A DNA stretch of 64,000 nucleotides, from the NCBI RefSeq assembly GCF_036865545.1, contig NZ_CP142208.1:372001-436000 (forward strand). Reading direction: 5' to 3'. Below the pieces are notes generated by a model, which worked only from the letters and a program-made list of their open reading frames with translations, searched no databases and had not been told where the DNA came from. Source of the stretch: Erwinia sp. E_sp_B01_1 (GTDB lineage Bacteria; Pseudomonadota; Gammaproteobacteria; Enterobacterales; Enterobacteriaceae). The position numbers were made by a program, and so were the translations under genes. Positions 1-13,091 of the stretch are shown here, piece after piece; positions within the stretch are counted from its first letter, which is position 1; each line of letters opens with the position of its first letter.

Positions 1-872
1 AACATCAGGTACATCACCAGCAGGAAAATCGGCAGCCCCAGCCAGCGGTTCAGAGCCAGGCTGTCGAGCCGGGCTGAGAGGCGATGCGGGATGGCGTGGT
101 GGGGAAGGGTGACGGCCTGGCAAATTTCATCTATTGCCTGATAGCGGGCGGCGGCGATCTGTAACGGCTTGTCAGACAACCCCGTAAGTGAGGGCAATAT
201 TTTGGCGGCTTCCGGAGCCTGGGAGCGGCTGTATATATCGCCTTCCAGCATCTGAAGCGCCAGCCAGTGGCGCTGCTGTGCGGTACGATCTGCAGGCATG
301 ACTTTATACAGCGTGGCGACCTGATCCAGCACTTCTGACGGGTAGCGGACCTCATAATGAGCTGGCTGGTGGGAGTGATCGTCTATGGCCTGCTTCAGGA
401 GATCTATCCCCTGACCGCGACTGGATACCAGCGGCACAACCGGACAGCCAAGTAGCCCCTCAAGCGCTGCCACATTGATATCGATCTGCTGAGCGGCAGC
501 GATATCCAGCATATTCAGCGCAACGATGCAGGGAATGCCCAGCCCCTGTAGCTGCAATGTCAGCCAGAGATTACGGGTCAGATTACTGGCATCCACCACG
601 TTGATCACCAGGTCTGCTTCACCGCTCAGCATGTAATGGCAGGCTATCTGCTCATCCAGAGAGCTGGTGGCAGAAATGGTGGTGAGGGAATAGGTGCCGG
701 GAAGGTCGACGAGCTCCACGCGGGCATGACCTGTGGAAAAATGGCCCACCTTACGCTCTACCGTAACGCCTGCCCAGTTGCCCACTCGCTGCCTGGCGCC
801 TGTGAGCTGATTAAACAACGTGGTTTTTCCGGAATTAGGGTTTCCAATCAGGCCAATGGTGCAGGTTTTCAT
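1..872 (-). CDS. feoB: FeoB ferrous iron transporter, N-terminal part (cut by window edge)
   Basis: FeoB is the inner-membrane ferrous iron permease with a cytoplasmic G domain. Translating the minus strand from the ATG at 872-870 gives 290 residues with no stop before the left edge. The protein opens with a G1 P-loop (GNPNSGKTT, residues 10-18), then G2 (VTVE), G3 (DLPG) and G4 (NMLD), then a helical linker, and the first membrane segment begins just before the edge ([11 protein letters not shown]). The full protein is usually about 770 residues, so over half is missing. Its ATG overlaps the feoA stop as ATGA, so the two are co-translated. Identification is very safe. Confidence 0.97.
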   Translation of the reverse strand, partial: MKTCTIGLIGNPNSGKTTLFNQLTGARQRVGNWAGVTVERKVGHFSTGHARVELVDLPGTYSLTTISATSSLDEQIACHYMLSGEADLVINVVDASNLTRNLWLTLQLQGLGIPCIVALNMLDIAAAQQIDINVAALEGLLGCPVVPLVSSRGQGIDLLKQAIDDHSHQPAHYEVRYPSEVLDQVATLYKVMPADRTAQQRHWLALQMLEGDIYSRSQAPEAAKILPSLTGLSDKPLQIAAARYQAIDEICQAVTLPHHAIPHRLSARLDSLALNRWLGLPIFLLVMYLM

Positions 873-1105
873 CTTGCAGCCCCTTGCAGATGCTCAAGTT
901 GCAGAAAGGCAAGGTCTTTTTTCCGTAACATCAGGCTGACGTGGCGCGTTTGGATCTGTACCGGATCGCCCAGTGGGGCAACACGTTTGACCAGAAAACT
1001 GGCACCGGGCAGCAGCCCTAATGCGAGAAGTTTCTGCCGGAAGGCGGCACTGACAGAAGGCGAGAAGCTGAGAATTTTATAGTGTTGCTGGGGAATAATT
1101 TGCAT
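869..1105 (-). CDS. feoA: FeoA, small SH3-like partner of FeoB
   Basis: FeoA is a small cytoplasmic SH3-like protein needed for FeoB-driven ferrous iron uptake. The ATG at 1105 gives 78 residues, close to the family length of about 75. An open frame extends further upstream to 1240, but that would run through the Fur box and adds unrelated residues, so I reject it. The segment with [16 protein letters not shown] is typical of the FeoA beta-barrel. It overlaps feoB by four bases and lies 164 bases after tex on the same strand. Regulation is expected from Fur at the upstream box. Confidence 0.95.
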   Translation of the reverse strand: MQIIPQQHYKILSFSPSVSAAFRQKLLALGLLPGASFLVKRVAPLGDPVQIQTRHVSLMLRKKDLAFLQLEHLQGAAR

Positions 1106-1156
1106 GGTTCCACCCGGGCGACATAGATGCGCACTGTGATAATCAACGGCGGAAAT

Positions 1157-1175
1157 TATAATGAGAACTATTATC
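1157..1175. promoter_or_regulatory. Fur box upstream of feoAB
   Basis: TATAATGAGAACTATTATC matches the 19-base Fur consensus (GATAATGATAATCATTATC) at 15 positions by my count. It sits about 50 bases upstream of the feoA start, where Fur-iron would block transcription. The site is read directly; binding is inferred. Confidence 0.75.
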
Positions 1176-1269
1176 GCTAATATTGATATAGAACAAGCTT
1201 GGGGCAGGCTTGAGCAGGGGGAGAAGGAGGGAAGGGGCAAGAGGCGGACCCGGAGGCCCGCCCTGTACT

Positions 1270-3603
1270 TTAACGCTTTTTGCCGAAGGCAGCGGCCAGC
1301 GCATCGCCCATCGCGCTGTTATTGCTGCCTGCCGGCTGAGCCGCCGGACGAGGACGCGGTTTGCCCTGAGCCGGTTTTGCATTGTCACGGCCAGGATTGC
1401 CACCGCCACGACGGGCATTGGTTTCCCCTGGCTGTTCGTCAAGGCGCATCGTCATCGCAATTCGCTTACGCTGCAGATCCACTTCCATCACTTTCACTTT
1501 AACGATATCGCCCGCTTTGACCACTTTATGCGGGTCATCAACGAACTTGTCAGAAAGTGAAGAAATATGCACCAGGCCGTCCTGATGCACGCCGATATCG
1601 ACGAAGGCACCAAAGTTAGTCACGTTAGTCACTGCACCTTCCAGCACCATGCCTGGCAGCAGATCCTTCATCGTCTCAATGCCTTCAGCAAACTGGGCAG
1701 TTTTGAACTCAGGACGCGGATCGCGGCCCGGTTTTTCCAGTTCTTTGATGATATCGGTGACGGTAGGGACACCGAATTTCTCATCGGTGAAATCTACAGC
1801 ACGCAGATTACGCAGCTCGGAAGGATTACCCATCACTTCATTTAGCGCCTGCTGCGTTGCGGCCAGAATGCGCTGAACCACGGGATAGGCTTCCGGGTGA
1901 ACGGTGGAAGCATCCAGCGGGTTGTCGCCCTGGTTAATCCGCAGGAACCCCGCGCACTGTTCAAAGGCTTTAGGCCCCAGGCGGCTGACTTTCAACAGCT
2001 GCTGGCGGTTCTGGAAGCGGCCATTTTCGTCACGCCAGCTGACAATGTTCTGTGCCATCATTTTGCTCAGCCCTGCGACGCGGGTCAGCAGCGGCACTGA
2101 CGCGGTATTCAGATCGACCCCCACGCCATTCACACAATCTTCCACGACTGCATCCAGCTTTTTCGCCAGCTGGCTCTGACTGACGTCATGCTGATACTGG
2201 CCTACACCGATCGATTTAGGATCGATTTTCACCAGCTCAGACAGCGGATCCTGCAGGCGGCGGGCGATCGACACGGCACCACGGATGGAAACATCCAGGT
2301 CAGGGAATTCCAGCGCGGCCAGCTCGGAAGCGGAGTAAACCGACGCGCCAGCTTCACTGACAATCACTTTCTGCGCCTGCACTTCAGGGAACTGTTTCTG
2401 GATATCCAGATAGAAGCGCTCGGTTTCCCGTGAGGCTGTTCCGTTACCAATAGCCACCAGTTCGACATTATGTTTGATGCACAAGGCCGCAACGGCGGCT
2501 GCCGCTTTGGCTGTCTGGCCTGTATGGGGATAAATGGTATCCGTCGCGACAAGTTTGCCGGTGGCATCTACAATCGCCACTTTCACCCCGGTCCGCAGGC
2601 CCGGATCGAGGCCCATAGTCGCGCGCATCCCTGCCGGAGCAGCCATCAGCAGGTCGTGCAGGTTACGGGCGAAGACGTTGATCGCCTCATCTTCCGCACG
2701 TTCACGCACGGTGCCCATCAGTTCGGTTTCAAGGTGCAGCAGCACTTTGATGCGCCAGGTCCAGCTGACCACGGCTTTGCGCCAGGCATCCGCCGGGGCA
2801 TTGTTCAGGCGCAGTTGCAGGTGATCGATAATAATCTGCTCGCCGTGGCTTTCGCGCGGCGGCTCATCAAACTGCGGGTCTGCATTCAGAGAGAGCTGTA
2901 ACACGCCTTCGTTACGGCCACGGAACATTGCCAGCGCGCGGTGTGAAGGCACGGTAGCCAGCGCTTCGTGATGATCAAAGTAGTCGCGGAATTTCGCGCC
3001 TTCCTCCTCTTTCCCGTCCATCATACGGGAGACCAGATGGGCATTTTTCCACAAATAATCGCGGACTTTTGCCAGCAGCGTGGCGTCTTCAGCGAAGCGC
3101 TCCATCAGGATGTAGCGTGCGCCATCCAGTGCCGCTTTGGTATCGGCCACGCCTTTATCAGCATCCACGAATCCGGCAGCAAGCTGCTCTGGATTGTTCG
3201 ACGGATCCTGCCACAGCGTGTTGGCCAGCGGTTCCAGACCGGCTTCAATAGCGATCATGCCACGCGTGCGACGCTTTGGTTTATAGGGCAGATAGAGATC
3301 TTCGAGTTCGGTTTTACTCAGGGTATTGGTGATGGCACTGGAAAGCTCATCAGTTAACTTGCCCTGATCGCCGATGGATTTCAGGATCGACTGGCGGCGT
3401 TCTTCAAGCTCCCGGAGATAACCCAGGCGGGTTTCCAGCTGGCGCAGCTGGGTATCATCCAGACCGCCAGTCACTTCCTTACGGTAACGTGCGATAAACG
3501 GCACGGTGTTCCCTTCATCCAGCAGACGAACAGCGGCATCAACCTGTTCTGCTCGCGCCTGCAGCTCACTTGCAATTATGCGGCTCAGCGAATCTTTCAT
3601 CAT
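1270..3603 (-). CDS. tex: Tex/YhgF, S1-domain RNA-binding transcription accessory protein
   Basis: Tex is a conserved cytoplasmic nucleic-acid-binding protein linked to transcription and RNA metabolism; its exact role is unsettled. The 777 residues match the E. coli YhgF length (773) and carry the whole domain order: N-terminal helical region, YqgF-like fold with [10 protein letters not shown], helix-hairpin-helix ([17 protein letters not shown]), and a C-terminal S1 domain ([18 protein letters not shown]). The tail after the S1 domain is rich in Gly, Arg and Pro and ends in KKR. Two adjacent ATG codons start the gene (3603 and 3600); the E. coli protein also begins Met-Met. It precedes feoA as in E. 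coli. Confidence 0.97.
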   Translation of the reverse strand: MMKDSLSRIIASELQARAEQVDAAVRLLDEGNTVPFIARYRKEVTGGLDDTQLRQLETRLGYLRELEERRQSILKSIGDQGKLTDELSSAITNTLSKTELEDLYLPYKPKRRTRGMIAIEAGLEPLANTLWQDPSNNPEQLAAGFVDADKGVADTKAALDGARYILMERFAEDATLLAKVRDYLWKNAHLVSRMMDGKEEEGAKFRDYFDHHEALATVPSHRALAMFRGRNEGVLQLSLNADPQFDEPPRESHGEQIIIDHLQLRLNNAPADAWRKAVVSWTWRIKVLLHLETELMGTVRERAEDEAINVFARNLHDLLMAAPAGMRATMGLDPGLRTGVKVAIVDATGKLVATDTIYPHTGQTAKAAAAVAALCIKHNVELVAIGNGTASRETERFYLDIQKQFPEVQAQKVIVSEAGASVYSASELAALEFPDLDVSIRGAVSIARRLQDPLSELVKIDPKSIGVGQYQHDVSQSQLAKKLDAVVEDCVNGVGVDLNTASVPLLTRVAGLSKMMAQNIVSWRDENGRFQNRQQLLKVSRLGPKAFEQCAGFLRINQGDNPLDASTVHPEAYPVVQRILAATQQALNEVMGNPSELRNLRAVDFTDEKFGVPTVTDIIKELEKPGRDPRPEFKTAQFAEGIETMKDLLPGMVLEGAVTNVTNFGAFVDIGVHQDGLVHISSLSDKFVDDPHKVVKAGDIVKVKVMEVDLQRKRIAMTMRLDEQPGETNARRGGGNPGRDNAKPAQGKPRPRPAAQPAGSNNSAMGDALAAAFGKKR

Positions 3604-3696
3604 CGGTTACTTTATGGCTCAAAGACCGTCAGTTATACGGATTGCAGGCGAAAAATGCCAGTCATCGGGCCGATCCAGGCGCCTGCATCCGCGTGA

Positions 3697-4176
3697 TTAG
3701 GATTGTTTAACGTAGTCGATAGCTACCACGTACCAGTGGGCTTCTCCGGCTGGCGTCTGTACCGTAGCCAGATCGCCCACCTCTTTTTTCAACAGTGCGC
3801 GGGCCATCGGAGAGTCGATGGAGATATAGTCGTTGCGGCCAAAGATCTCGTCATAGCCCGCAATGCGGAAGCGTTTTACCTCGCCCTCATCATTTTCAAT
3901 CTCTACCCAGGCACCGAAGAAGACTTTACCTTCCTGCTGTGGAGAGTGATCGACAATGCGCAACTGCTCCAGGCATTTGGTGAGATAACGCACGCGGCGA
4001 TCGATCTCACGCAGGCGCTTTTTGTTGTACTGGTAATCGGCGTTTTCACTGCGGTCGCCGAGGCTGGCAGCCCAGGTCACCTTTTTGGTGACTTCTGGCC
4101 GCTCTTCACGCCAGAGGAAGTCCAGTTCCTGCTTCAGCTTGTCGTAACCTTCACGGGTGATCAGTTGAGTTTTCAT
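3697..4176 (-). CDS. greB: GreB transcript cleavage factor
   Basis: GreB enters the RNA polymerase secondary channel and stimulates cleavage of backtracked RNA of up to several bases. The start at 4176 gives 159 residues, matching E. coli (158). The N-terminal coiled coil carries the acidic tip residues Asp41 and Glu44 in SLGDRSENADY, followed by the FKBP-like C-terminal domain. The frame is open further upstream to 4239, but those residues have no counterpart in GreB. It is divergent from ompR with about 290 bases between them. Confidence 0.97.
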   Translation of the reverse strand: MKTQLITREGYDKLKQELDFLWREERPEVTKKVTWAASLGDRSENADYQYNKKRLREIDRRVRYLTKCLEQLRIVDHSPQQEGKVFFGAWVEIENDEGEVKRFRIAGYDEIFGRNDYISIDSPMARALLKKEVGDLATVQTPAGEAHWYVVAIDYVKQS

Positions 4177-4466
4177 CGTAATCCAGTTCTTACTGCGAAA
4201 TGCTGCGCTTATTTTGTTGTGCGACGCGCACTGATGCAAATCTCTTCTGCAGTTTTCTGCCCGACCTTACTGTTTGTTTGTCCTGACTATTCGGCTGTGA
4301 AATAGTGTGCACCAGCGCGTTTTTTTGCCGCAAAATTAAAGATAAGCTGCTGTTTAATATGCTTTGTAACAATTTCGGCTAGAATATAAACCATTATTGA
4401 CTGTTACATTCAGGCATCTTTTTTAAGAATAATGACTCAGGCAATAGCGCCTTTGGGAGTATCGAC
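4177..4466. promoter_or_regulatory. Divergent greB / ompR control region
   Basis: No gene is seen in these 290 AT-rich bases. They must hold the promoters of greB (minus) and ompR-envZ (plus). A weak candidate for ompR is TTGTAA near 4365-4370 with TATAAA about 15 bases later; I do not trust the spacing. The CTTTGGGAGTA just before the ompR ATG supplies a Shine-Dalgarno (GGGAG) and matches what I remember of the E. coli ompR leader. Confidence 0.5.
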
Positions 4467-6532
<2,066 letters not shown>

Positions 6533-6576
6533 TACGCTGAGAGGGGGCGGAAACACCGTTCTCCCATAACATTGCA

Positions 6577-6609
6577 GAAAAGGGCCACTCTTTCGACTGG
6601 CCCTTTTTT
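6577..6609. terminator. Bidirectional terminator between envZ and pckA
   Basis: AGGGCCA (6581-6587) pairs with TGGCCCT (6598-6604), with A residues on the left and a T run on the right. It can end envZ on the plus strand and pckA on the minus strand, which are convergent. Confidence 0.85.
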
Positions 6610-6619
6610 ATGGCAGGCG

Positions 6620-8233
6620 TCAGAGTTGCGGACCGGCTTTGACCAGGGCCGCCCCTGCAGGCGTGTCGGTATATTTATCGAAGTTGTCGATAAAGCGTTG
6701 AGCCAGGTCACGGGCTTTGCTTTCCCATCCTGCTTCATCAGCATAGGTATTACGCGGGTCCAGAATGTGGCTGTCCACGCCCGGGAGTGAGGCAGGCATT
6801 TCAAGGTTGAAAAGCGGGAGCGTCACCGTTTCCGCCTCTGATAAATCGTCATTGAGGATGGCATTAATAATCGCCCGCGTATCCTTGATTGAGATGCGCT
6901 TGCCGCTGCCGTTCCAGCCGGTATTGACCAGATAAGCTTCAGTGCCTGCCGCTTCCATTCGTTTAACCAGAACCTCAGCATACTGCGTCGGGTGCAGGGT
7001 CAGGAAAGCGGCACCAAAACAGGCTGAAAAGGTCGGTGTGGGTTCGGTAACGCCCCGCTCAGTGCCAGCCAGTTTGGCGGTAAAGCCGGAAAGAAAGTGA
7101 TACTGCGTTTGATCCGGAGTCAGACGGGAAACCGGTGGCAGCACGCCAAAAGCATCAGCGGTCAGGAAGATGACCTTACGCGCATGGCCCGCTTTAGACA
7201 CCGGCTTAACGATATTGTCGATATGCTCAATCGGGTAAGAAACGCGGGTGTTTTCGGTTTTGCTGCCGTCATCATAATCTACCGTTCCGTCGGCACGCAC
7301 CACCACGTTTTCCAGCAATGCATTGCGACGGATAGCGTGGTAAATTTCCGGTTCAGCCTGCTCAGAAAGCTTGATGGTTTTGGCGTAGCAACCCCCTTCG
7401 AAATTAAACACGCCGTCATCATCCCAGCCATGCTCATCATCACCGATTAACTGACGTTGCGGATCGGTAGAGAGCGTGGTTTTTCCAGTGCCGGAGAGGC
7501 CAAAGAAGGCCGCCACGTCGCCATTCTTACCGACGTTAGCCGAGCAGTGCATTGCCGCAATGCCCCGCAACGGAAGCAGGTAATTCATGATGGCGAACAA
7601 ACCTTTTTTCATTTCGCCGCCGTACCAGGTTCCACCTATCAGCTGAATACGTTCGGTCAGATTGAAGGCCACAAAGTTTTCGGAGTGCAGACCCTGCTGT
7701 TGCCAGTTTGGGTTAGTGCATTTGGCTCCGTTCATCACCACAAAATCCGGGACAAAGCTTGCCAGCGACTCTTCATCAGGACGGATAAACATATTTTTAA
7801 CGAAATGGGCCTGCCAGGCGACTTCGGTGATAAAGCGCACGCAGAGGCGGGTATCCGGGTTTGCACCGCACCAGGCATCCACCACAAACAGACGTTTTGC
7901 AGAGAGTTGTCGGGTTACCTGAGACTTAAGTGCCTGCCAGGTTTCCACTGAAAGGGGCTGATTATCGTTCTTGCCTTTGCCCTGATCGTTCCACCACAGC
8001 GTGTCGCGGGTAGTCTCATCACGGACAATATATTTATCTTTGGGTGAGCGCCCGGTAAAAATGCCGGTATCAACGGCGATAGCGCCGGATTTCGTCTCAA
8101 TGCCGCGTTCATAGCCGGTCAGTCCCGGCCGGGTTTCTTCTTTATACAGCGTGTCATAATCCGGATTATGAACGATCTCAACCGTATCCGTGATGCCATA
8201 AGCGACGAGGTCCTGCGGGGTCAAATCACGCAT
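6620..8233 (-). CDS. pckA: Phosphoenolpyruvate carboxykinase (ATP)
   Basis: PckA makes phosphoenolpyruvate from oxaloacetate and ATP, the first committed step of gluconeogenesis, in the cytoplasm. Starting at 8233 gives 537 residues (E. coli 540). Visible motifs include the P-loop GLSGTGKT (245-252), metal-site residues Asp265-Asp266, and the arginine-containing [10 protein letters not shown] segment. I chose 8233 because AAGGAG stands seven bases before the ATG; a longer frame to 8266 would swallow this ribosome site. Convergent with envZ and downstream of hslO, as in E. coli. Confidence 0.97.
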   Translation of the reverse strand: MRDLTPQDLVAYGITDTVEIVHNPDYDTLYKEETRPGLTGYERGIETKSGAIAVDTGIFTGRSPKDKYIVRDETTRDTLWWNDQGKGKNDNQPLSVETWQALKSQVTRQLSAKRLFVVDAWCGANPDTRLCVRFITEVAWQAHFVKNMFIRPDEESLASFVPDFVVMNGAKCTNPNWQQQGLHSENFVAFNLTERIQLIGGTWYGGEMKKGLFAIMNYLLPLRGIAAMHCSANVGKNGDVAAFFGLSGTGKTTLSTDPQRQLIGDDEHGWDDDGVFNFEGGCYAKTIKLSEQAEPEIYHAIRRNALLENVVVRADGTVDYDDGSKTENTRVSYPIEHIDNIVKPVSKAGHARKVIFLTADAFGVLPPVSRLTPDQTQYHFLSGFTAKLAGTERGVTEPTPTFSACFGAAFLTLHPTQYAEVLVKRMEAAGTEAYLVNTGWNGSGKRISIKDTRAIINAILNDDLSEAETVTLPLFNLEMPASLPGVDSHILDPRNTYADEAGWESKARDLAQRFIDNFDKYTDTPAGAALVKAGPQL

Positions 8234-8420
8234 GTTACTGCTCCTTAATCGGCTCTTTGCTGCCACGTAGTGTAGGGTAATGGAAGACCATTAACCGTGA
8301 CGATCCGCATATCCGTCATGGTGCGGAAATCACGATCGCGCGCAGTGTACACGTGTGAGAAGTCAGCGAAAGGCATAAGCCGTAGAAATGAGAGGCGACG
8401 CGTAAAGAGATTGGGAAGTA

Positions 8421-8446
8421 TGGCCAGACCGGTTAAGGCCTGACCA
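8421..8446 (-). terminator. Stem-loop after hslO
   Basis: TGGCCAGACC (8421-8430) pairs over ten positions (two G-U) with GGCCTGACCA (8437-8446), just past the hslO stop. The following minus-strand bases are only mildly T-rich, so termination strength is uncertain. Confidence 0.45.
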
Positions 8447-8454
8447 TTGGGCGA

Positions 8455-9333
8455 TCAGTGAAGCTGGTCGTTACTGGTTGCGGAGCCCGTGCGGATGGCC
8501 GCAATATCTACCGCGTCATAGATATAGTGACTGCCACAGTAGTCACAATGCATATCAATTTTGCCATCTTCAGCCAGGATCTGATCCACTTCTTCCTCCG
8601 GCAGCGTCACCAGAACTTCCCCACAGCGCTCATGCGAGCAGGTGCAGCGGAAACAGACTTCCTGCGGATCGTAAAGGGTCACTTCTTCCTGATGGTAGAG
8701 GCGCCACAGGACGTCGTGGGCTGGCAGGCCAAGCAGCTCTTCTGTCTTGATCGTTTCTGTCAGTGTAGCCAGATGGCTGAAGTCGTCCGGACTGGCATCC
8801 TGAGCCGGGAGCACCTGCAACAGGATCCCACCAGCACCCGGTACACCTTCGGTTTCACCGGTACGGATAAACAAACGGGTTGGCAACTGCTCTGAACGCA
8901 TGAAGTAATCTTCCAGGCATTCCGCCAGCGTTTCACCTTCCAGCCCGACCACGCCCTGATAGCGCTCACCTTCGGCAGGAGAGATGGTGATCACCAGATA
9001 GCCATTGCCTACCATCTCTTTCAGGGTGCTTTCAGGGGCAATGTCACCCTGCATGCGGGCCACACCGCGCATCTCCTGGCGGTTGTTACCGTTAATCACT
9101 GCCAGGTTCAACGGACCATCACCCTGCAACTGCACGGTAATATCGCCATCGAACTTCAGCGTAGCGGTCAGCAGGCTGGTGGCAACCAGCAGTTCCCCAA
9201 GTACTTTTTGTACCGGCAGCGGATAGTCGTGGCCGCTGATGATTTCGCGCCAGGTGTCAGAAACAGTCACCAGTTCGCCACGCACGGCGTAGTTTTCGAA
9301 CAGGTAGCGATGCAGTTGGTCTTGATGAGCCAT
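8455..9333 (-). CDS. hslO: Hsp33 redox-regulated chaperone
   Basis: Hsp33 is a cytoplasmic holdase that becomes active when oxidants strip its zinc. The 292-residue protein matches E. coli HslO. The C-terminal redox switch is intact: Cys230 and Cys232 (CxC) and Cys263 and Cys266 (CxxC), with extra Cys at 227 and 237. The N-terminal chaperone domain contains the conserved [19 protein letters not shown] region. It lies 22 bases downstream of hslR, and the two heat-shock genes are probably one unit. Confidence 0.97.
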   Translation of the reverse strand: MAHQDQLHRYLFENYAVRGELVTVSDTWREIISGHDYPLPVQKVLGELLVATSLLTATLKFDGDITVQLQGDGPLNLAVINGNNRQEMRGVARMQGDIAPESTLKEMVGNGYLVITISPAEGERYQGVVGLEGETLAECLEDYFMRSEQLPTRLFIRTGETEGVPGAGGILLQVLPAQDASPDDFSHLATLTETIKTEELLGLPAHDVLWRLYHQEEVTLYDPQEVCFRCTCSHERCGEVLVTLPEEEVDQILAEDGKIDMHCDYCGSHYIYDAVDIAAIRTGSATSNDQLH

Positions 9334-9355
9334 AATTCTCTCTCTTTTAGGCGGG

Positions 9356-9757
9356 TTACTCTTCGCCAGAATTTTTAAATTTCATTAAGTCCCGTCGCTC
9401 TTTTTTGTCAGGGCGGCGGTCAGGATGTGGCATCGTCAGCGCGTTCATCTTTCGCGCCTGTGCCATCTTTTCCCGTTTCTCAATACTTTGTGCCGTTTCC
9501 GTGTACAACTGTTGTGCTTCCACGGCTGGACGGCGCTGGTCGCTGATGGCCTGGATAATGACCGTGCGCTCATCGTTGCCCTGGCGCAGGGTCAGTTCTG
9601 CATTGAGTTCAACGATTTTTCCAGGTTTGCTGCGCTGACCGTTGTAGTGAACTTTGCCACCCTCAATCATCTCGCGCGCGGCAGAGCGGGTTTTATAGAA
9701 GCGAGCGGCCCACAGCCACTTATCGAGCCGAACCGCCTCTGCGGATTTCTCTTTCAT
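9356..9757 (-). CDS. hslR: Hsp15, S4-domain ribosome-associated heat-shock protein
   Basis: Hsp15 binds stalled 50S subunits that still carry peptidyl-tRNA and helps recycle them. The 133 residues match E. coli HslR in length. An S4 RNA-binding domain fills about residues 9-70 ([25 protein letters not shown]), followed by a basic, mostly helical tail ([14 protein letters not shown]). It precedes hslO. In E. coli yrfG lies directly upstream; here the 138 bases upstream hold no gene before igaA. Confidence 0.95.
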   Translation of the reverse strand: MKEKSAEAVRLDKWLWAARFYKTRSAAREMIEGGKVHYNGQRSKPGKIVELNAELTLRQGNDERTVIIQAISDQRRPAVEAQQLYTETAQSIEKREKMAQARKMNALTMPHPDRRPDKKERRDLMKFKNSGEE

Positions 9758-9895
9758 CGCTGCTCCTTGGTGGGAATACCCCTATGTGTGGGTGAAATAC
9801 TGGAATTCAAGGCGCTTCGCCACAGGATAATCAGGGGGCAGGCAGGGAGACCACTGGCCTTGTCAGCCTTAAAAATAGCATAAAAACTGACAGGC

Positions 9896-12033
9896 TCAGA
9901 ATAAAGGGCGGATGCTCTGGGTAGTGCTCAGCGAGGGGTTGAAGCACTTATCATAATAGTTCTGAATGGCCTGAATACGCAGGCGATTACGGTGGATGCG
10001 CTTCAGCGCTAACAGGCTGTTAAAGATAAAGCTCAGGCTGACAATCAGCAGCAGCAGACTGGTGCCCAGATAACGCCACAGCGTCAGCGTATCCGGCGCA
10101 CTGTGCAGGGCGATATGGTGCGTCCCGTTAGCATCAACGCTGATATTGGTCACTATGCCGTTGGCGGTGAACGGCGTGTGTAGCAGCATGCCAGCCAGCC
10201 GTTGCAACTCAGGCCACTGATCCGGCGCATTATAATCAAACAGGGAAACAGCCGGAGCCTGCTGATTCACCAGCTGGCGTCCCTCATCACTCAGGATCAG
10301 GAAACCGCCCGGCGGTGGGCTGTTCAGAGCTTCCGCAGCGCGCCTTGTTTCACGATAGAAGAAAGAGGAGGTGGCGGTGTTCACCAGATTTTCCAGCGCT
10401 TCTGCGCTCACCGGGCGCAACAGCACGTTCATGCCATTCAGCGCGCCTGAATCGGCACGGCGCACCAGCGCTTCCCAGTCTTTAGCATTGCCCAGATTGA
10501 CCAGCGCATTCTTGAGTCTGACGCAATCCTGCTCCTGGCTGCAAAGCTCCTGCGTTCTCAGGACGATGTCGGAGAAATCATCCAGCAGGATCATCCCCGA
10601 TTTCTGAATCGCCGTAGCCAGTTGAGGATTGAGCTTGGGATCGGTGCTGGTCTGCGGATGAAGCTGCTGGCTGGTAGTGCTTAACAGCGCAGTAGCTTTA
10701 TCAATAATATCAGACTGCGGCTGGGGCAGGGGAGCGGCATTATTCCAGTACACCGCTGAACAGTCGAACGGCATAAAAGCATATGAGCGATTGCCCTGAT
10801 AGGTGGCGGGGATGGAACACATACCCTCACCCTTTACTTTCAGACTGTCACCTACGTGCAGCGGCATTTTTTCAAGATCGTTCACTGACTGCACCTGAAC
10901 GCTTTCCGTGCCTTTCAGCCAGGCCATACTCAGTTTCAGTGGCATGCTTAACGGGATCCACGCAATCAGCAAAACCAGCACCAGCAGTGAACCTGCAGCC
11001 AGCACCAGATTTTTTTCCAGCGCTGGACAGGGAAATTACGCACTTCATCCTGCAGGGAAAGGTAACGGCCCTGACGGACAACCTGACGATTCAGGTAGAT
11101 ATCCACTTCGGTGGGCTGTCCCAGATCGTGGGAAACGTAGGGTTGCCAGTGAGGAGGATAAATCAGATCGATAATGCCCAGGGAGATATTGCTGACCTGC
11201 CCCTGGTTGGATTCGCCAAAAAGACCCCAGCGTTTTGGCGCACCACGCAGGCAATGAATTTCGCGCAGTGATTTATTGCCCGGAGGGCGATAGAGGAACC
11301 AGCAGCTGACCACAATCATGGCGGTAGCCGCCAGGATCAGCCAGGGCATCAGCAGTTCAGGGCCGACCAGGCTGATAAAGATCAGCAGGAAAGCAAGGCC
11401 AATAGCTGTCGCTTCCCGTGTGCCATCAGGACGGCTGAGCGCATACTCTTCAGCTGTTTCCTTACGTACGCTGACCAGCTCAATGTTTTCGCTCTCTTCT
11501 TTCCTGATCGAGGCATTCTGCGACACGGGGCGAACGACCGGAGCCAGAGCGGGCTGCTCATAAACATAGTTCACCAGCGAATGGCCGTTGAGCGAAATGA
11601 CCAGGGGGATCGTTTGCGTTTTAATCAGCTCAACAAAATTTTCATCCGCGATGTATTGCTCCCATAACGGCGGCAAATGGACTTCCACCGCATCCAGGTA
11701 ATAACGCCATTTGTGGGGTTCATCAGTGGAAAGGCCGTAGCGCGTAATGGAGCGGGTGACAGGATAGACGTTGCTGCTTTGTGAGGTCAGAACCAGCGGG
11801 TCGGCAGATCTGTTTATACCTCCGGGCAATGTGGCTTCCCGGTGTTTTTCCAGCAGGCTGAGATAGCGCTCTACGGCTTTACGCTCGTCGTCGCTAAGTT
11901 TACGAAAAGGGGGACTTATAAATGGCAGTGGTTTCGCCAACGGCGGGCGATGCCGCATAGCGTACCAAAAGAAACAACCCGCCCCAATCGAGCAGGTCAG
12001 CATCACAGCCAATATAATGACTATTGTGCTCAT
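9896..12033 (-). pseudogene. igaA: IgaA (YrfF/MucM) Rcs-pathway inhibitor, split by a one-base frameshift
   Basis: IgaA is an inner-membrane protein that restrains the Rcs phosphorelay and is essential in E. coli and Salmonella. From the ATG at 12033 the reading is IgaA-like to Trp339, then an A7 run (plus-strand T at 11010-11016) shifts the frame and a stop comes at 10966. The IgaA sequence goes on without loss in the -1 frame from about 11014 to the stop at 9896. Adding one A restores W-K-K-N-L-V-L and gives 712 residues (E. coli 711). Both halves are well conserved (CFWYAM membrane segment, LREIHCLRGAPKRWGLFGE, later KSGMILLDDFSDIVL). It may be a sequencing error in the homopolymer, slippage-rescued, or a true lesion. 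Confidence 0.9.
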
Positions 12034-12444
12034 GCTTCCCTCATTCCTGCCACGATGCTCCCGTCGTTATTATGTTGATACCCGGCCATGCTCATATCGT
12101 TATCGACATTGTGGCGGGTTTAGACGGCTCTGGCAATCCGCTGTGCATACAAAAATAGCGCGCAAAATCATAAAATTAGATTATTAGTATATGAATCCCT
12201 TTCCGAATGTTATCAAGCAAAATGGGATGTCAGTATCGGCATATTCCTATTTTTTATGGCCCTGATTGACATTACTTAAAACTTTTAATGCTGAACCGGA
12301 CGGAATTGTTATAACGGCGTAAAAATAAACCATGCGATGATTGGCATCCCCTGCTGGGTACCGCACAATGGGGTAACGACGGCCAGCGTGCCGCGACTTA
12401 CGGGCTGTGATGCTCATTTTTTTGGCTTTTTTCCTGGGGCCGCC
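12034..12444. promoter_or_regulatory. Divergent igaA / nudE spacer (411 bases, no gene)
   Basis: This AT-rich spacer lies between igaA (minus) and nudE (plus). No convincing protein is encoded. A TTGACA at 12266-12271 is a candidate -35 for nudE, but no good -10 sits at 16-18 bases. The nudE ATG lacks a clear Shine-Dalgarno. Nothing else stands out. Confidence 0.4.
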
Positions 12445-13011
12445 ATGACCAGACAACTGCAGAAACCCACCATTCTTAACGTTGAAACCGTGGCGCGTTC
12501 ACGCCTTTTTACCGTTGAGGCCGTAGACCTGGCATTCAGTAATGGTGCCCGGCGGGTCTACGAACGAATGAAACCCTCAGATCGTGAGGCGGTAATGATC
12601 GTGCCAATAATCGATAACCACATTGTGCTGATTCAGGAGTACGCGGTAGGGCTTGAAAGTTATGAACTGGGTTTTCCTAAAGGATTGATCGATCCTGGCG
12701 AATCGCCGTTTGAAGCCGCCAACCGCGAACTCAAGGAAGAGGTAGGATTTGGGGCTGAAAAGCTCGAAACTCTGGCTAAGCTGACGATGGCACCCTCCTA
12801 TTTTTCCAGCAAAATGAACATCGTCGTAGCGGAAAACCTCTATGCGGAGCAGCTGGAAGGGGATGAACCTGAGCCGTTACCTCAGTTACGCTGGCCGCTG
12901 GATAATCTGCTGGGGTTGTTAGAGGAGCCGGATTTCCGTGAGGCGCGTAACGTCAGTGCGCTGTTTCTGGTACGCGAATGGCTGGTGAAACAAGGCCGCC
13001 TGAGCTATTAA
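12445..13011 (+). CDS. nudE: NudE ADP-compounds hydrolase (Nudix)
   Basis: NudE cleaves ADP-ribose, NADH and related adenosine diphosphate compounds to AMP plus the other half. The protein has 188 residues (E. coli 186) and a complete Nudix box at about 80-102 (GLIDPGESPFEAANRELKEE then VGF). I use the ATG at 12445 because homology begins there (LQKPTILNVETVARSRLF); the frame is open upstream to 12337 but without similarity. It is convergent with mrcA across two stem-loops. Confidence 0.96.
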   Translation: MTRQLQKPTILNVETVARSRLFTVEAVDLAFSNGARRVYERMKPSDREAVMIVPIIDNHIVLIQEYAVGLESYELGFPKGLIDPGESPFEAANRELKEEVGFGAEKLETLAKLTMAPSYFSSKMNIVVAENLYAEQLEGDEPEPLPQLRWPLDNLLGLLEEPDFREARNVSALFLVREWLVKQGRLSY

Positions 13012-13015
13012 AAAA

Positions 13016-13077
13016 GCGGGCCTGAGCCCGCCTTGATAATTTAAGGGGACGCATCGCCTGCCGGTGCGTCCCTTTTT
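13016..13077. terminator. Double stem-loop between nudE and mrcA
   Basis: The first hairpin is GCGGGC (13016-13021) with GCCCGC (13026-13031). The second is GGGACGCA (13046-13053) with TGCGTCCC (13065-13072) followed by TTTTT, a standard intrinsic terminator for nudE. The A run before the first hairpin may serve mrcA on the minus strand. Confidence 0.8.
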
Positions 13078-13091
13078 GTTACTGTGAATAA

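Noticed and set aside
1161..1502. 113-codon plus-strand frame beginning in the Fur box
   Set aside because: Runs into the antisense of tex, and its start lies inside the Fur site. No family match.
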